Assembly (NCBI GenBank): GCA_041689935.1
Contig: JBDNFI010000106.1
Location: 43,254 to 107,253, forward strand
Direction: 5' to 3'
Length of the DNA stretch: 64,000 nucleotides
DNA from: CAXBDP01 sp041689935
GTDB taxonomy: Bacteria; Bacteroidota; Bacteroidia; Cytophagales; Cyclobacteriaceae
Part shown: in pieces, positions 27,460-35,570 of the stretch
Layout of the letters: each line of letters starts with the position of its first letter
Numbering within the stretch: position 1 is the first letter of the stretch
Notes under the pieces: generated by a model
Database searches by the model: none
Seen by the model: only the letters and a program-made list of their open reading frames with translations
What the model was told of the DNA's origin: nothing
Made by a program: the position numbers and the translations under genes

Positions 27460-27740
27460 GTTAATGAAATTTCAGCACCTACCCTCCCGCCTCAACCACA
27501 TTGCTCAGGAGGTTCAAAATTGATGGTCTGCCTAAAGGCTGCATAATTTTATATTCATTTTTTCGAAAAAGAATTTCAATTTCCCAACTTTCTATATCAA
27601 CTGATTATGAGCAAATTACAAACTGATCATTTGCTAATTTCGGAGAATTAAGTGCGTGAAACCATGTGTTTCTCAGAAAAAAGCAGCCCATCAAGCAACC
27701 TCCTTCTTGAAATGTGCATCTTGCTACTGAACCCTTACCT

Positions 27741-28328
27741 ATGAGACTACAGATCAGAAAATCTGAACAAGAACATCAACTAGCCGAAGGCTGCCGAAAT
27801 GGAGACCGCAAATCCCAAAAGGCAGTTTACGAAAGATACAGCGGGAGGATGCTCAGCATTTGCCTCAGGTACATAGCCCAGCGCGATGAAGCAGAAGACA
27901 TAATGATCAGTGCTTTTACGAAGATTTTCCAGAAGATAGACCAATACAAAGGTGACGGAAGCTTTGAAGGTTGGATGCGCAGAATAGTGGTAAACGACTG
28001 CTTATCGCAATTACGGAAAAGCAGAAACATGTACCTGGAAAGCAGTATTGAGATGTTGGAAACAGAGCCGGATTTTCACCTATTGGAAGATCATTTGGAA
28101 GTGGAAGATTTGATGAGACTGATTTCGGATTTGCCTATTGGCTATCGTACAGTCTTCAACTTATATGCGATTGAAGGCTACTCGCACAAGGAAGTAGCTG
28201 AGGCATTGAATATACAAGAATCGACTTCCAAGTCGCAATTGAGTAGAGCAAGAGTACTGCTTCAAAAAGAACTCAAGCGGCTGGAAGATCAAGTAAACTT
28301 TAAAACACGAAGCTATGAAAGCAAATAA
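27741..28328 (+). CDS. ECF-type RNA polymerase sigma factor (module 1)
   Basis: Starting at the ATG at 27741, the product is about 195 residues with a sigma-70 region 2 (YSGRMLSICLRYIAQRDEAEDIMISAFTKIF, then FEGWMRRIVVNDCL) and region 4 (LPIGYRTVFNLYAIEGYSHKEVAEAL...STSKSQLSRAR). A GTG start nine codons upstream is possible. It overlaps the next gene, a membrane anti-sigma-like protein, by 14 bases, and an outer-membrane protein gene follows. That layout is usual for envelope-responsive ECF modules. Confidence 0.88.
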   Translation: MRLQIRKSEQEHQLAEGCRNGDRKSQKAVYERYSGRMLSICLRYIAQRDEAEDIMISAFTKIFQKIDQYKGDGSFEGWMRRIVVNDCLSQLRKSRNMYLESSIEMLETEPDFHLLEDHLEVEDLMRLISDLPIGYRTVFNLYAIEGYSHKEVAEALNIQESTSKSQLSRARVLLQKELKRLEDQVNFKTRSYESK

Positions 28329-29100
28329 AATAGATCGGTTCTTCAGCAAAAAGCTAGAAAACCACGCAGCGACCCCTTCGGCAGATGCATGGAGCCGACT
28401 TGAAAGCGAGCTAGAGCCTAAAGAAAAGAAAAGGAGATTTATTTGGTGGCAGTTTGCTGCTGTTTTCCTTATGGTACTCACTATTGGTGGCCTATTTTAC
28501 AATTGGACGGTAAACAATGAGCCAGAAAATTTACAGAATGAAAATAGCATACTAGCTGAACTCCCCGAAACAGCCAATGAAGCGTTGGAAAGGGAGGAGG
28601 TACAAGAACCAGAGGCAGTAAGAATCGACGAATCCGATGTGCTTATTGCTGAAATTACGCCAGAACCAAACGAAAAACTGAGGGTGGAAAAGGTTCTAAA
28701 AACAGATGCAAATCTCAACCTAATTGCTAATAATACAGCTCCTACGATTGCGAATCCAGTTGAAATTTCTATCGAAAAATTGGCAAAATTGGTAGCAAAG
28801 TCTGAGCTGGAAAACATAGAATCATTGGGACTAGTGATTCCAACAGAGGTGATAAAACCAACCGAGGTAATTCAAGTAGCCAACTACGAAGTGGAAATCT
28901 ACCGAGGGCTTTCGAAACCGGATGCAACTACAGCGAAAACACAAGAGAAGAAAAGCGCTTTCAAAAAAGCACTGGAAATAGCTATGGATGTGAAAAATGG
29001 TGAAATCGGTCTTGACGACTTGAGAGACTTAAAAGATGACTTGGTCTCCAATATCGAAGATGGCAATAAAGCAGAAAAAACAAGAAAAGTGGTGAATTGA
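28315..29100 (+). CDS. Single-pass membrane protein, probable anti-sigma factor (module 1)
   Basis: The 261-residue protein has a basic cytoplasmic N-terminus of about 42 residues with the DAWSRLESELEPKEKKRR segment often seen in Bacteroidota anti-sigma-like proteins, one transmembrane helix (WWQFAAVFLMVLTIGGLFYNW, about 44-63) and a long acidic and charged periplasmic part with no recognised fold. It overlaps the sigma gene by 14 bases, which supports stoichiometric co-expression. It lacks a zinc-binding anti-sigma motif. Confidence 0.7.
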   Translation: MKANKIDRFFSKKLENHAATPSADAWSRLESELEPKEKKRRFIWWQFAAVFLMVLTIGGLFYNWTVNNEPENLQNENSILAELPETANEALEREEVQEPEAVRIDESDVLIAEITPEPNEKLRVEKVLKTDANLNLIANNTAPTIANPVEISIEKLAKLVAKSELENIESLGLVIPTEVIKPTEVIQVANYEVEIYRGLSKPDATTAKTQEKKSAFKKALEIAMDVKNGEIGLDDLRDLKDDLVSNIEDGNKAEKTRKVVN

Positions 29101-29144
29101 AACATCAACCATCACATACAAACCAGAAAATAAAAACAACGAAT

Positions 29145-30203
29145 ATGAAAAAGCAATTAATCGTCCCCGCTCTCATCGCCTTACTTAGTTTCCCGGCTAT
29201 GGCTCAGCAAACGCCAGTGGCGCAAGACTCTATTGTAATAAAATTTGGCAACAATAGCCGAGTAGTGTTCCTAGTAAAAGATCAAAAAGACTATGAAACC
29301 CTAAAATCCATGGACTTGAACAAAATTGCCCGTGAAATAAGCGATGCAAATAGACAGTCGATCAGAAATGTGGCCTATGTAACGGTAGGTGGCGAAGGCG
29401 AAACAAAAAATATAGAAGTAGAGGTGAAAGAGTTTCCTGAGGACTCTTTCAATGCCCGAGTGAAATTAGGCGGCTGGGAAATCATTGTAGATGAAAGTAT
29501 TGAAGATTTCGACGATTTTGATGGCTTCCGATCCGAAAAGAAAGTAGAAATGAAAATAGATAAAACCGTAAGGACTTATCGAAACTTTAATATCGATCTT
29601 GGGATCAATAATTTTATTGGAGGTTCTGAATCGGCAACGAACAATGCTCAAGTACTGCAAAGCTTGCCTATGGGAAGTATAATAAGAGACGACCAATACG
29701 ATGTGAAACCTTGGGGCTCCTGGTATGTAGCTTTAGGCTATAATAACAGAACAAAGGTGGCTGGGCCATTTGTGATCAACTATGGTGGTAGCTTTAGCTT
29801 TTACAACTTCAAATTTAGCAATACTGCTACCGTGGTAGAAAAACTCAATGACCGGACTGTGTTTTATGAAAGACCAAATGCTGAAGGCATCAAAAGCAAA
29901 TTGGCTATGTCGCATGTGAACCTACATTTTGTGCCTATGCTGGATTTTGGCTTTAGAATAGGTGCAGGAGTATATGCCGGCCATCGATTAGGCAGCCGTG
30001 CAAAATATCGCTACGAAACGGACGACAATAATCAAAGAGATGTTAATAAAGACAGTTTTTTCCTTGAAGACTGGAGATACGGAATAAGAGGACAAATAGG
30101 ATGGAGAACGATCGACGTTTTTGTTAACTATGACATGAATAAAATATTCGAAAAAGACAGAGGACCAGATTTGAATGCCATAAGCTTTGGATTAATTCTC
30201 TAA
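29145..30203 (+). CDS. Outer-membrane beta-barrel protein of the sigma module
   Basis: The start at 29145 gives a signal peptide (MKKQLIVPALIALLSFPAMAQ); an in-frame ATG at 29097 overlapping the previous stop would add 16 residues without making a better signal. The mature protein of about 330 residues has an N-terminal region with a SIVIKFGNNSRVVFLVKD segment and an acidic DFDDFDGF stretch, then alternating strands typical of a barrel (WYVALGYNNR, FVINYGGSFSFYNF, FGFRIGAGVYAG) and an aromatic-hydrophobic end. It is probably the output of the sigma/anti-sigma pair. Same-strand terminator follows. Confidence 0.75.
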   Translation: MKKQLIVPALIALLSFPAMAQQTPVAQDSIVIKFGNNSRVVFLVKDQKDYETLKSMDLNKIAREISDANRQSIRNVAYVTVGGEGETKNIEVEVKEFPEDSFNARVKLGGWEIIVDESIEDFDDFDGFRSEKKVEMKIDKTVRTYRNFNIDLGINNFIGGSESATNNAQVLQSLPMGSIIRDDQYDVKPWGSWYVALGYNNRTKVAGPFVINYGGSFSFYNFKFSNTATVVEKLNDRTVFYERPNAEGIKSKLAMSHVNLHFVPMLDFGFRIGAGVYAGHRLGSRAKYRYETDDNNQRDVNKDSFFLEDWRYGIRGQIGWRTIDVFVNYDMNKIFEKDRGPDLNAISFGLIL

Positions 30204-30226
30204 ATAAATCCCATAAATTATTTAGG

Positions 30227-30256
30227 AAGGTCTCAGCCAACACTGAGGCCTTTTTT
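30227..30256 (+). terminator. Intrinsic terminator of the sigma/anti-sigma/barrel operon
   Basis: Arms AAGGTCTCAG (30227-30236) and CTGAGGCCTT (30243-30252) pair with one G-U pair, followed by TTTT. It abuts the 3' end of the convergent membrane-protein gene. Confidence 0.85.
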
Positions 30257-30773
30257 AATACCGTCTATTCAGAGGCTTCTCTTGCTTCACCTTTTTGATT
30301 CTTTTCTTAAGGCCGATTTCATATAGTATTTTTTTGTTATCGGGCCTGATGGCGGTGCCATATACCAAAAGCAACACATAGCTACCGGCAAAAAAAGGAT
30401 CCTTGTAAATGTATAGACTCAGAATCAAAATAATAGATGCAAATGCCACTAGCAAATGTCGCTTGAAGGCAGACTTTACATAAATCTTGTATTTCTGATC
30501 TAAATCCTCCACCTGCTTAATCACAACTAAAGATTTGCCGAAAGCACTATTCGACTGCCAAACCAAAGCAATAACAACCAGAACAATGCCAATGGAAATA
30601 GCTACATTTTGACCTTCTGCAACTCCTTCAAGCCATTGCTTACCACTCTCAAACCCTAAATACAACCACAGGAACAGGCACATGTGCAGCACAATTAAGC
30701 CCAGGTAGTTCATTTCCAGCTGTATTACATCATTTCTTTTTTGCTTTATTATTGGCTCTTTCGAATCAGTCAT
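30255..30773 (-). CDS. Four-helix membrane protein of unknown function
   Basis: The 172-residue product has two pairs of transmembrane helices (about 23-41 and 56-74, then about 107-125 and a short fourth near 128-142), with basic termini ending KKRIKKVKQEKPLNRRY. No named family is recognised. It is divergent from tetR, 117 bases apart, with the tetR/paa promoter between them, and convergent with the sigma operon. Confidence 0.65.
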   Translation of the reverse strand: MTDSKEPIIKQKRNDVIQLEMNYLGLIVLHMCLFLWLYLGFESGKQWLEGVAEGQNVAISIGIVLVVIALVWQSNSAFGKSLVVIKQVEDLDQKYKIYVKSAFKRHLLVAFASIILILSLYIYKDPFFAGSYVLLLVYGTAIRPDNKKILYEIGLKKRIKKVKQEKPLNRRY

Positions 30774-30854
30774 TTGGCTCTGCGTTATTTTATTACAAAA
30801 TAAGGTCTAATTAAATCTAATGCCAAAACGGATGAAAAATAGCTCAAATAAAAT

Positions 30855-30886
30855 TTTGCTAACGAACGTTAGGTTGCTTATATTTG
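30855..30886 (+). promoter_or_regulatory. Bacteroidota-type promoter of the tetR-paaABCD operon
   Basis: TTTG at 30855-30858 and TATATTTG at 30879-30886 are 20 bases apart, matching the TTTG / TAnnTTTG consensus for the primary sigma factor of Bacteroidota. The predicted transcription start falls about four bases on, at 30890-30891, which is the A of the tetR ATG, so the transcript may be leaderless. Confidence 0.7.
30859..30872. promoter_or_regulatory. Palindromic operator, probable TetR site
   Basis: The 14 bases CTAACGAACGTTAG form arms CTAACG / CGTTAG around AA and sit exactly between the minus-33 and minus-7 elements. Binding here would block the polymerase. TetR/AcrR-type repressors commonly bind such sites in front of their own gene. 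Confidence 0.7.
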
Positions 30887-30890
30887 TCTG

Positions 30891-31472
30891 ATGAACGATG
30901 CGCTACACATATCTAGGAAAGAGCAGATTGAAGTTACAGCCACTTCACTCTTTCAAAATAAGGGCTACTCCGCTACATCCATGCGAGATTTGGCCACTGG
31001 CTTGGGCATCGAAGCAGCAAGTATTTATTCGCACATCAAATCCAAGGAGGAGATCTTGCAGAATATTTGTTTTAAAATGGCAGAAGAGTTTTTCGTAGCA
31101 AAAGAGGCTATAGAGGGTAAAAACCTCCCGCCTTTGCAAAAACTGAAAGAAGCCATAAAAGGACACGTGAATGTGGTGACCAAAAATGCGGCAGCATCAG
31201 CGGTATTTTTCACAGAATACAAGCATTTGAGCGAACCTACTCTAAGTGATTTTTTAGAAATGAGATCAGATTACGAGGATTGGTTTCGCAAAATCATCAT
31301 TGATGGGATGCAACAGAAAAAAATGCGGGAGGTAGATCAGAAATTTACTATACTTACCATTTTATCTTCCATCAATTTTATATCGAACTGGTACAAGCCT
31401 GATGGAAAAATGGGCGCAGATGAGATTGGAGAAAGGCTCTCCAAATTGTTTATCGAAGGATTGAAATCATAA
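30891..31472 (+). CDS. TetR/AcrR-family regulator of the phenylacetate operon
   Basis: The 193-residue protein has an N-terminal TetR helix-turn-helix: ATSLFQNKGYSATSMRDLATGLGIEAASIYSHIKSKEEIL at about 16-55. The C-terminal part is the usual ligand-binding helical domain. The gene is 13 bases upstream of paaA and heads the operon. Its own promoter holds a 14-base palindrome, so autorepression and control of paaABCD are likely; the inducer would be phenylacetyl-CoA or a related CoA ester, by analogy with PaaR, not shown. Two octamer copies in opposite orientations lie inside. Confidence 0.88.
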   Translation: MNDALHISRKEQIEVTATSLFQNKGYSATSMRDLATGLGIEAASIYSHIKSKEEILQNICFKMAEEFFVAKEAIEGKNLPPLQKLKEAIKGHVNVVTKNAAASAVFFTEYKHLSEPTLSDFLEMRSDYEDWFRKIIIDGMQQKKMREVDQKFTILTILSSINFISNWYKPDGKMGADEIGERLSKLFIEGLKS

Positions 31473-31485
31473 AAAACACAACAAT

Positions 31486-32472
31486 ATGTACGGCGGAGGA
31501 ACCATATTTGAACCCACTAAATTAGACGCTTTGAAGGATGAAGATCCGATCAAACTAGCGGAATTTGAGGCAAGAATTGAGCGAGGAGAGAAGATAGAGC
31601 CAAGTGACTGGATGCCGAAACTCTATCGCAAGCAATTAGTCCGAATGATTGAGCAACATGGCCATTCAGAGATTATCGGATCATTGCCTGAGGGAACGTG
31701 GATTACTAGAGCGCCAGGTTTCAAACGGAAATTAGCCTTGATGGCAAAAGTTCAAGACGAAGTGGGACATGCACAATTGCTTTATAGTGCCGCCGAAACA
31801 TTGGGCAAGACAAGAGAAGAAATGATCGAAGACTTGATCTCCGGCAAATCTAAATATTCTAATATTTTCAATTATCCAGCCATTACTTGGGCAGATTCCT
31901 GCTTTATTTCTTGGCTTGTAGATGCGGGAGCAATCGTAAACCAATTGGCTAACTCCAAAGGCAGCTATGGTCCATATTGCCGTGCCTTAGAGAGAATCTG
32001 CGCCGAGGAAGCCTTTCACCTAAAGTATGGCCACCACTGCGTAATACATCTAGCCACTGGCACACCAACCCAACGCAAAATGATGCAAGAAGCATTGAAC
32101 CGTTGGTGGGCTCCAATGATGCACTTCTTTGGCCCTCCAGACACCATGTCCGTTCACACCGAAACATTGATGAAATGGAAAGTGAAAATGGCAACCAACG
32201 ACGATATGCGTCAGCAATTCCTAGATATGTACGTGATGAAAATCCGTGAAATTGGATTGACCATCCCAGACCCAAATCTCAGAAAAGATCCAGAAACTGG
32301 CAAATGGATTTATACCGAACCAGATTGGGAGGAGTTCAAAAGAGTGATAAATGGTGATGGCCCTTGCAACAAAGAAAGACTCGCCGTAAGAAGAATGGCC
32401 GAAGAAAGAGGTGCATGGGTAAGAAGAGCACTTGCCGCTCCAAAAAAAGAATACGTTACTCCATTAGCCTAA
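31486..32472 (+). CDS. paaA: 1,2-phenylacetyl-CoA epoxidase catalytic subunit PaaA
   Basis: At 328 residues this is the diiron oxygenase subunit that epoxidises the ring of phenylacetyl-CoA. The ferritin-like metal-binding helices are visible: QDEVGHAQLLYSAAE (first Glu/His pair) and CAEEAFHLKYGHH (second), within the longer block ITRAPGFKRKLALMAKVQDE typical of PaaA. It is followed by paaB, paaC and paaD on the same strand; the reductase PaaE is encoded about 9 kb away on the other strand. The later steps of the pathway (paaG, paaZ, paaJ, paaH, paaK) are not in the window. Confidence 0.95.
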   Translation: MYGGGTIFEPTKLDALKDEDPIKLAEFEARIERGEKIEPSDWMPKLYRKQLVRMIEQHGHSEIIGSLPEGTWITRAPGFKRKLALMAKVQDEVGHAQLLYSAAETLGKTREEMIEDLISGKSKYSNIFNYPAITWADSCFISWLVDAGAIVNQLANSKGSYGPYCRALERICAEEAFHLKYGHHCVIHLATGTPTQRKMMQEALNRWWAPMMHFFGPPDTMSVHTETLMKWKVKMATNDDMRQQFLDMYVMKIREIGLTIPDPNLRKDPETGKWIYTEPDWEEFKRVINGDGPCNKERLAVRRMAEERGAWVRRALAAPKKEYVTPLA

Positions 32473-32503
32473 AGCTACTTTAAAAATAATGTCCCTAAAC
32501 GAT

Positions 32504-32537
32504 GCAAGGAAAGGAAAAAAATTCTTTCCTTGCTTTT
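32504..32537 (+). terminator. Terminator-like hairpin between paaA and paaB
   Basis: Perfect 10-base arms GCAAGGAAAG (32504-32513) and CTTTCCTTGC (32524-32533) are followed by TTTT. Inside an operon this would act as an attenuator or an RNA-processing and stability element, raising paaA over the later genes. Confidence 0.7.
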
Positions 32538-32557
32538 AATACTACCTGAAACCCACC

Positions 32558-33190
32558 ATGAGTTTACCTTCATTAGACCCCAGAGTTACTCGACTACATA
32601 TTCCTGACTGGACGAACCCAATGGAGGCGATAAAGCCCATGGATCAATTTCAAACGTTTCAAGCATTTGTCCAGCATAGGGAAAACAAGCCCATAGAATA
32701 TGTAGGTGTGGTACATGCTCCAAATGAAGAAATGGCTTTTCTTTTCGCAAAAGAGCAATATACACGAAGAGGAAATACTTGCTTTGCCCTTTGGGTAGTA
32801 GAAACTTCGAATGTGATGGTAAGCCCGTACACGGAGAAGGGTTCAAGCTTGTACGAAATGATAGATAATGAAGCCATTGAAAATCTTGAAGAAGGAGAAA
32901 ACCCTTTCGAAATTTTTCACCTTTTCAAAAGAGGCAAGCAGCATTTCTATGCTGGCCGTGTAATGGCTAATAGCCCAGATGAGGCCATCGTTCAAGCAAA
33001 AAAGCTTTACGGCAATGATGGCAAGCCTGTTTTAAATATTTGGGTAATACAAACTGGCCATATTCTCTTCTCAGACGAAGATGATAAAGAGATATGGAAC
33101 ACCTTATCAGAAAAAGTTTATCGTGAGGCTATAGATTATAAAGGAGCCGATAAAATCAAGAAATACAAAGAAGAAAATCAAGCTAAATAA
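32558..33190 (+). CDS. paaB: Phenylacetyl-CoA epoxidase subunit PaaB, tandem-duplicated form
   Basis: PaaB in proteobacteria has about 95 residues; this one has 210. Two PaaB-like units are visible: residues about 27-100 (FQTFQAFVQHRENKPIEYVGVVHAPNEEMA to CFALWVVETSNV) and about 115-190 (FEIFHLFKRGKQHFYAGRVMANSPDEA to LNIWVIQTGHI). Each has the FxxFhhh start, the hhGxVhAxxxxxAhxxAKxxY helix and the LWVV / IWVI strand. PaaB bridges PaaAC heterodimers in the epoxidase, so a fused double unit may tie two sites together. Gap to paaC is 10 bases. Confidence 0.9.
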   Translation: MSLPSLDPRVTRLHIPDWTNPMEAIKPMDQFQTFQAFVQHRENKPIEYVGVVHAPNEEMAFLFAKEQYTRRGNTCFALWVVETSNVMVSPYTEKGSSLYEMIDNEAIENLEEGENPFEIFHLFKRGKQHFYAGRVMANSPDEAIVQAKKLYGNDGKPVLNIWVIQTGHILFSDEDDKEIWNTLSEKVYREAIDYKGADKIKKYKEENQAK

Positions 33191-33200
33191 GACGATAGAA

Positions 33201-33956
33201 ATGAACACCGAAGCAATAAAAGACCTCCTTTACAAAATGGCTGATGATCAATTAATCCTTGGGCATCGCAATTCTGAATGGACTGGGATGGGTCCGTTGT
33301 TGGAAGAAGACATTTCGTTTTCGTCCATGGCACAAGATAAAGTTGGTCAGAGCTATGTACTATACAAAATGCTGCATGAGCTTGGCGAGCAAGAACCAGA
33401 TACGGTAGCTTTTACCCGAAATGCAGATCAGTTTCACAACTGCCAAATGGTAGAATTGCCAAATGGCGAATATGACTTTAGCTTAATCCGACATTTCTTT
33501 TACGACAATGCCGAGCTATTGAGATTTCAAGCTTTGACTAGCTCCACGTATGAGCCTTTGGCCAAAGCGGTGGTTAAGTTTCGCGGGGAAGTCCGCTATC
33601 ATGTATTGCACGCAAATACGTTTATCAAGCAGCTTGGCAGCTCTACAGATGAGGCCATAGCCAAACTGCAAGCTTCTATAGATATTCTTTTCCCGTATGC
33701 GTTGGGAATGTTTGAGAAATCTAAATTTGAAAATGAGTTGATTGCTGAGGGAATATTTACTGGCGAAGAATCTCTTATTGAACCATGGATTGAAGCCATT
33801 CAGAAAATAATCGATCAAACGAGCCTTCAATTGCCCGACTATAAAACTATCAAGCCAATAAATGGCGGGAGGTACGGGACACACACTAAAGATTTACAGC
33901 CTTTGGTTGAAGAAATGTCTGCGGTGTTCCGTGTAGATCCTACTGCTGATTGGTAA
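33201..33956 (+). CDS. paaC: Phenylacetyl-CoA epoxidase structural subunit PaaC
   Basis: The 251-residue protein matches PaaC, the non-catalytic partner of PaaA: MADDQLILGHRNSEWTGMGP at the N-terminus, DISFSSMAQDKVGQSYVLYKML in the first helix pair, FRGEVRYHVLHANTF later. As in known PaaC the glutamate/histidine metal ligands of PaaA are not conserved. The octamer at 33865-33872 encodes Gly-Gly-Arg near the C-terminus. Next gene starts 14 bases on. Confidence 0.92.
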   Translation: MNTEAIKDLLYKMADDQLILGHRNSEWTGMGPLLEEDISFSSMAQDKVGQSYVLYKMLHELGEQEPDTVAFTRNADQFHNCQMVELPNGEYDFSLIRHFFYDNAELLRFQALTSSTYEPLAKAVVKFRGEVRYHVLHANTFIKQLGSSTDEAIAKLQASIDILFPYALGMFEKSKFENELIAEGIFTGEESLIEPWIEAIQKIIDQTSLQLPDYKTIKPINGGRYGTHTKDLQPLVEEMSAVFRVDPTADW

Positions 33957-33970
33957 AAGAAAGGAAAAAC

Positions 33971-34462
33971 ATGAAACTTACAGAAGAAGAGATATTAGTG
34001 TGGTTGGAAGAAGTAAAAGATCCAGAAATCCCTGTACTCTCGTTGGTCGATTTGGGTGTAATTACCAAAATAGCCATTGAAGACAATGGAAAAGTAAGTG
34101 TAAACATGACTCCAACCTTCTCTGGCTGCCCAGCCATGGATATGATGAAGCAAGAGGTCGAAGAAAGTCTTGAAAGAAAAGGCATTGCAAACTTCGAAGT
34201 CAACATCAATTTTGATGAACCTTGGAACTCTAATAAAATATCAGAGAAAGGACGCAAAGCCCTAAAAGAATTCGGATTAGCTCCACCGCCTACGGATACA
34301 CTTATTGTAGATTTAGATATTTTAGAGCATGTCGCCTGTCCTTTTTGCGATAGTGAAAACACCCTAATGAAATCACCTTTCGGCCCAACGCTGTGCAGAT
34401 CATTGCATTATTGCAACAACTGCAAGCAAGGTTTCGAGCAATTCAAGCCTATAAACCTATAA
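33971..34462 (+). CDS. paaD: Phenylacetate pathway FeS-assembly-type protein PaaD
   Basis: The ATG at 33971 gives 163 residues. The N-terminal half is a MIP18/DUF59 domain (VKDPEIPVLSLVDLGV, then MTPTFSGCPAMDMM with the conserved Cys), which is linked to iron-sulfur or metal-centre maturation. The C-terminal half has a zinc-ribbon-like pair of cysteines (CPFC and CNNC at about 128-131 and 149-152), as in PaaD. It probably matures the epoxidase or the PaaE iron-sulfur centre. It is the last gene of the operon; the convergent racemase operon ends 24 bases further on. Confidence 0.9.
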   Translation: MKLTEEEILVWLEEVKDPEIPVLSLVDLGVITKIAIEDNGKVSVNMTPTFSGCPAMDMMKQEVEESLERKGIANFEVNINFDEPWNSNKISEKGRKALKEFGLAPPPTDTLIVDLDILEHVACPFCDSENTLMKSPFGPTLCRSLHYCNNCKQGFEQFKPINL

Positions 34463-34486
34463 ATCAATTAGGGTTGAGTACTTGAT

Positions 34487-35569
34487 TTACAAAGCTTGAT
34501 CTTCAAACTTCTTCTCTACATAATCGGAGCTGAGCAGGGCCAATGCTCCCATATATTTGAGGTTGAATGTAACCAAATCACCCACTTGATAATTGTGTTC
34601 ATTGTCTCCCAAATCTAGGATGATCATATCCGAGCTTGCGCCAATAACTTCAAAGTCCTCATCTATGGGAATAAGGTAATTGGGTGAAATATCGAGTAAA
34701 CCTAAATCCAGTATTGCCCTAAAGGATGTTTTGCCATAATCATCCTCATTAATATTTAATATTTCACCAGAAGGATTGGCCGCTAATGCGCCGATCGGTA
34801 CTTTTGGTTTTTCGTAAAGTTCGATAATCTCTGCCTTTAGCTTGATTACGTCATCATGCATTTCGGGTATGGTGTCTCCTGAAAACAGATTATTTCCAAA
34901 AAATAACATTTCACCAATACGGAAATGATTGATGCCTTTGGGCACCATACGTTGGAATAATAGCGGAACAACCACAGATGTGCCACCTGTGACCCAAGGG
35001 ATACTAATATTGAATTTTGCTTCCACCAATTGCTTATATAAGCTCAATTGAATCAGCTTGTCTTCGCTAGGCATTACACCATGCAGACAATTAAGGTTAG
35101 AGCCGATTCCAGTAATTTCAATATTGGGTAAATTGATGATGCTGGCGTAAAACTCAACTAAATGATCGCCCATTACACCCTCCCGCAAATCTCCCAACTC
35201 AATCATCACAATTACTTTGTGTTTCTTTTTTTGGCGAACAGCCTCATCAGAAAGCAGTTGCATCGTTTCATATTGTGTATTGAAACTTACATCTGCGTAT
35301 TGCACTATCATTTCCAAATGACGTTTGGCAGGAGGCTTTATATAAACCGTCTGCACATTTGGGTCAATTTCTTTTACTGCCTTCAAATTAGAAATTCTAG
35401 AATCACAAATCTCCTTGGCTCCCAGCTTAATAATTTCCTCAATGTAAGGTTTATGGCCACAGAGTAGTTTTGACACTACCGCCCAAGAAATATGGTGCTT
35501 TTGAAAAAGTGCTTCTAGGTAATTATAATTCTCCTCGAGTTTTGCTCTATTGAGTGTTAGGAATGCCAT
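34487..35569 (-). CDS. Alanine/ornithine racemase-family PLP enzyme
   Basis: The 360-residue protein is of the fold-type III PLP family related to ornithine racemase and YhfX. The PLP lysine lies in WAVVSKLLCGH (Lys near residue 34); GIGSNLNCLHG and the RIGEMLFFGN segment fit the family. Substrate is probably a basic or small amino acid but is not determined by sequence. It is the last gene of a five-gene minus-strand operon, one base after the alanine racemase gene. Confidence 0.8.
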   Translation of the reverse strand: MAFLTLNRAKLEENYNYLEALFQKHHISWAVVSKLLCGHKPYIEEIIKLGAKEICDSRISNLKAVKEIDPNVQTVYIKPPAKRHLEMIVQYADVSFNTQYETMQLLSDEAVRQKKKHKVIVMIELGDLREGVMGDHLVEFYASIINLPNIEITGIGSNLNCLHGVMPSEDKLIQLSLYKQLVEAKFNISIPWVTGGTSVVVPLLFQRMVPKGINHFRIGEMLFFGNNLFSGDTIPEMHDDVIKLKAEIIELYEKPKVPIGALAANPSGEILNINEDDYGKTSFRAILDLGLLDISPNYLIPIDEDFEVIGASSDMIILDLGDNEHNYQVGDLVTFNLKYMGALALLSSDYVEKKFEDQAL

Positions 35570-35570
35570 T

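Noticed and set aside
34463..34490. Weak AAATCAA...TTGATTT hairpin between paaD and the racemase operon
   Set aside because: Only seven AT-rich pairs with a 14-base loop; it might end both transcripts but is too weak to list as a terminator.
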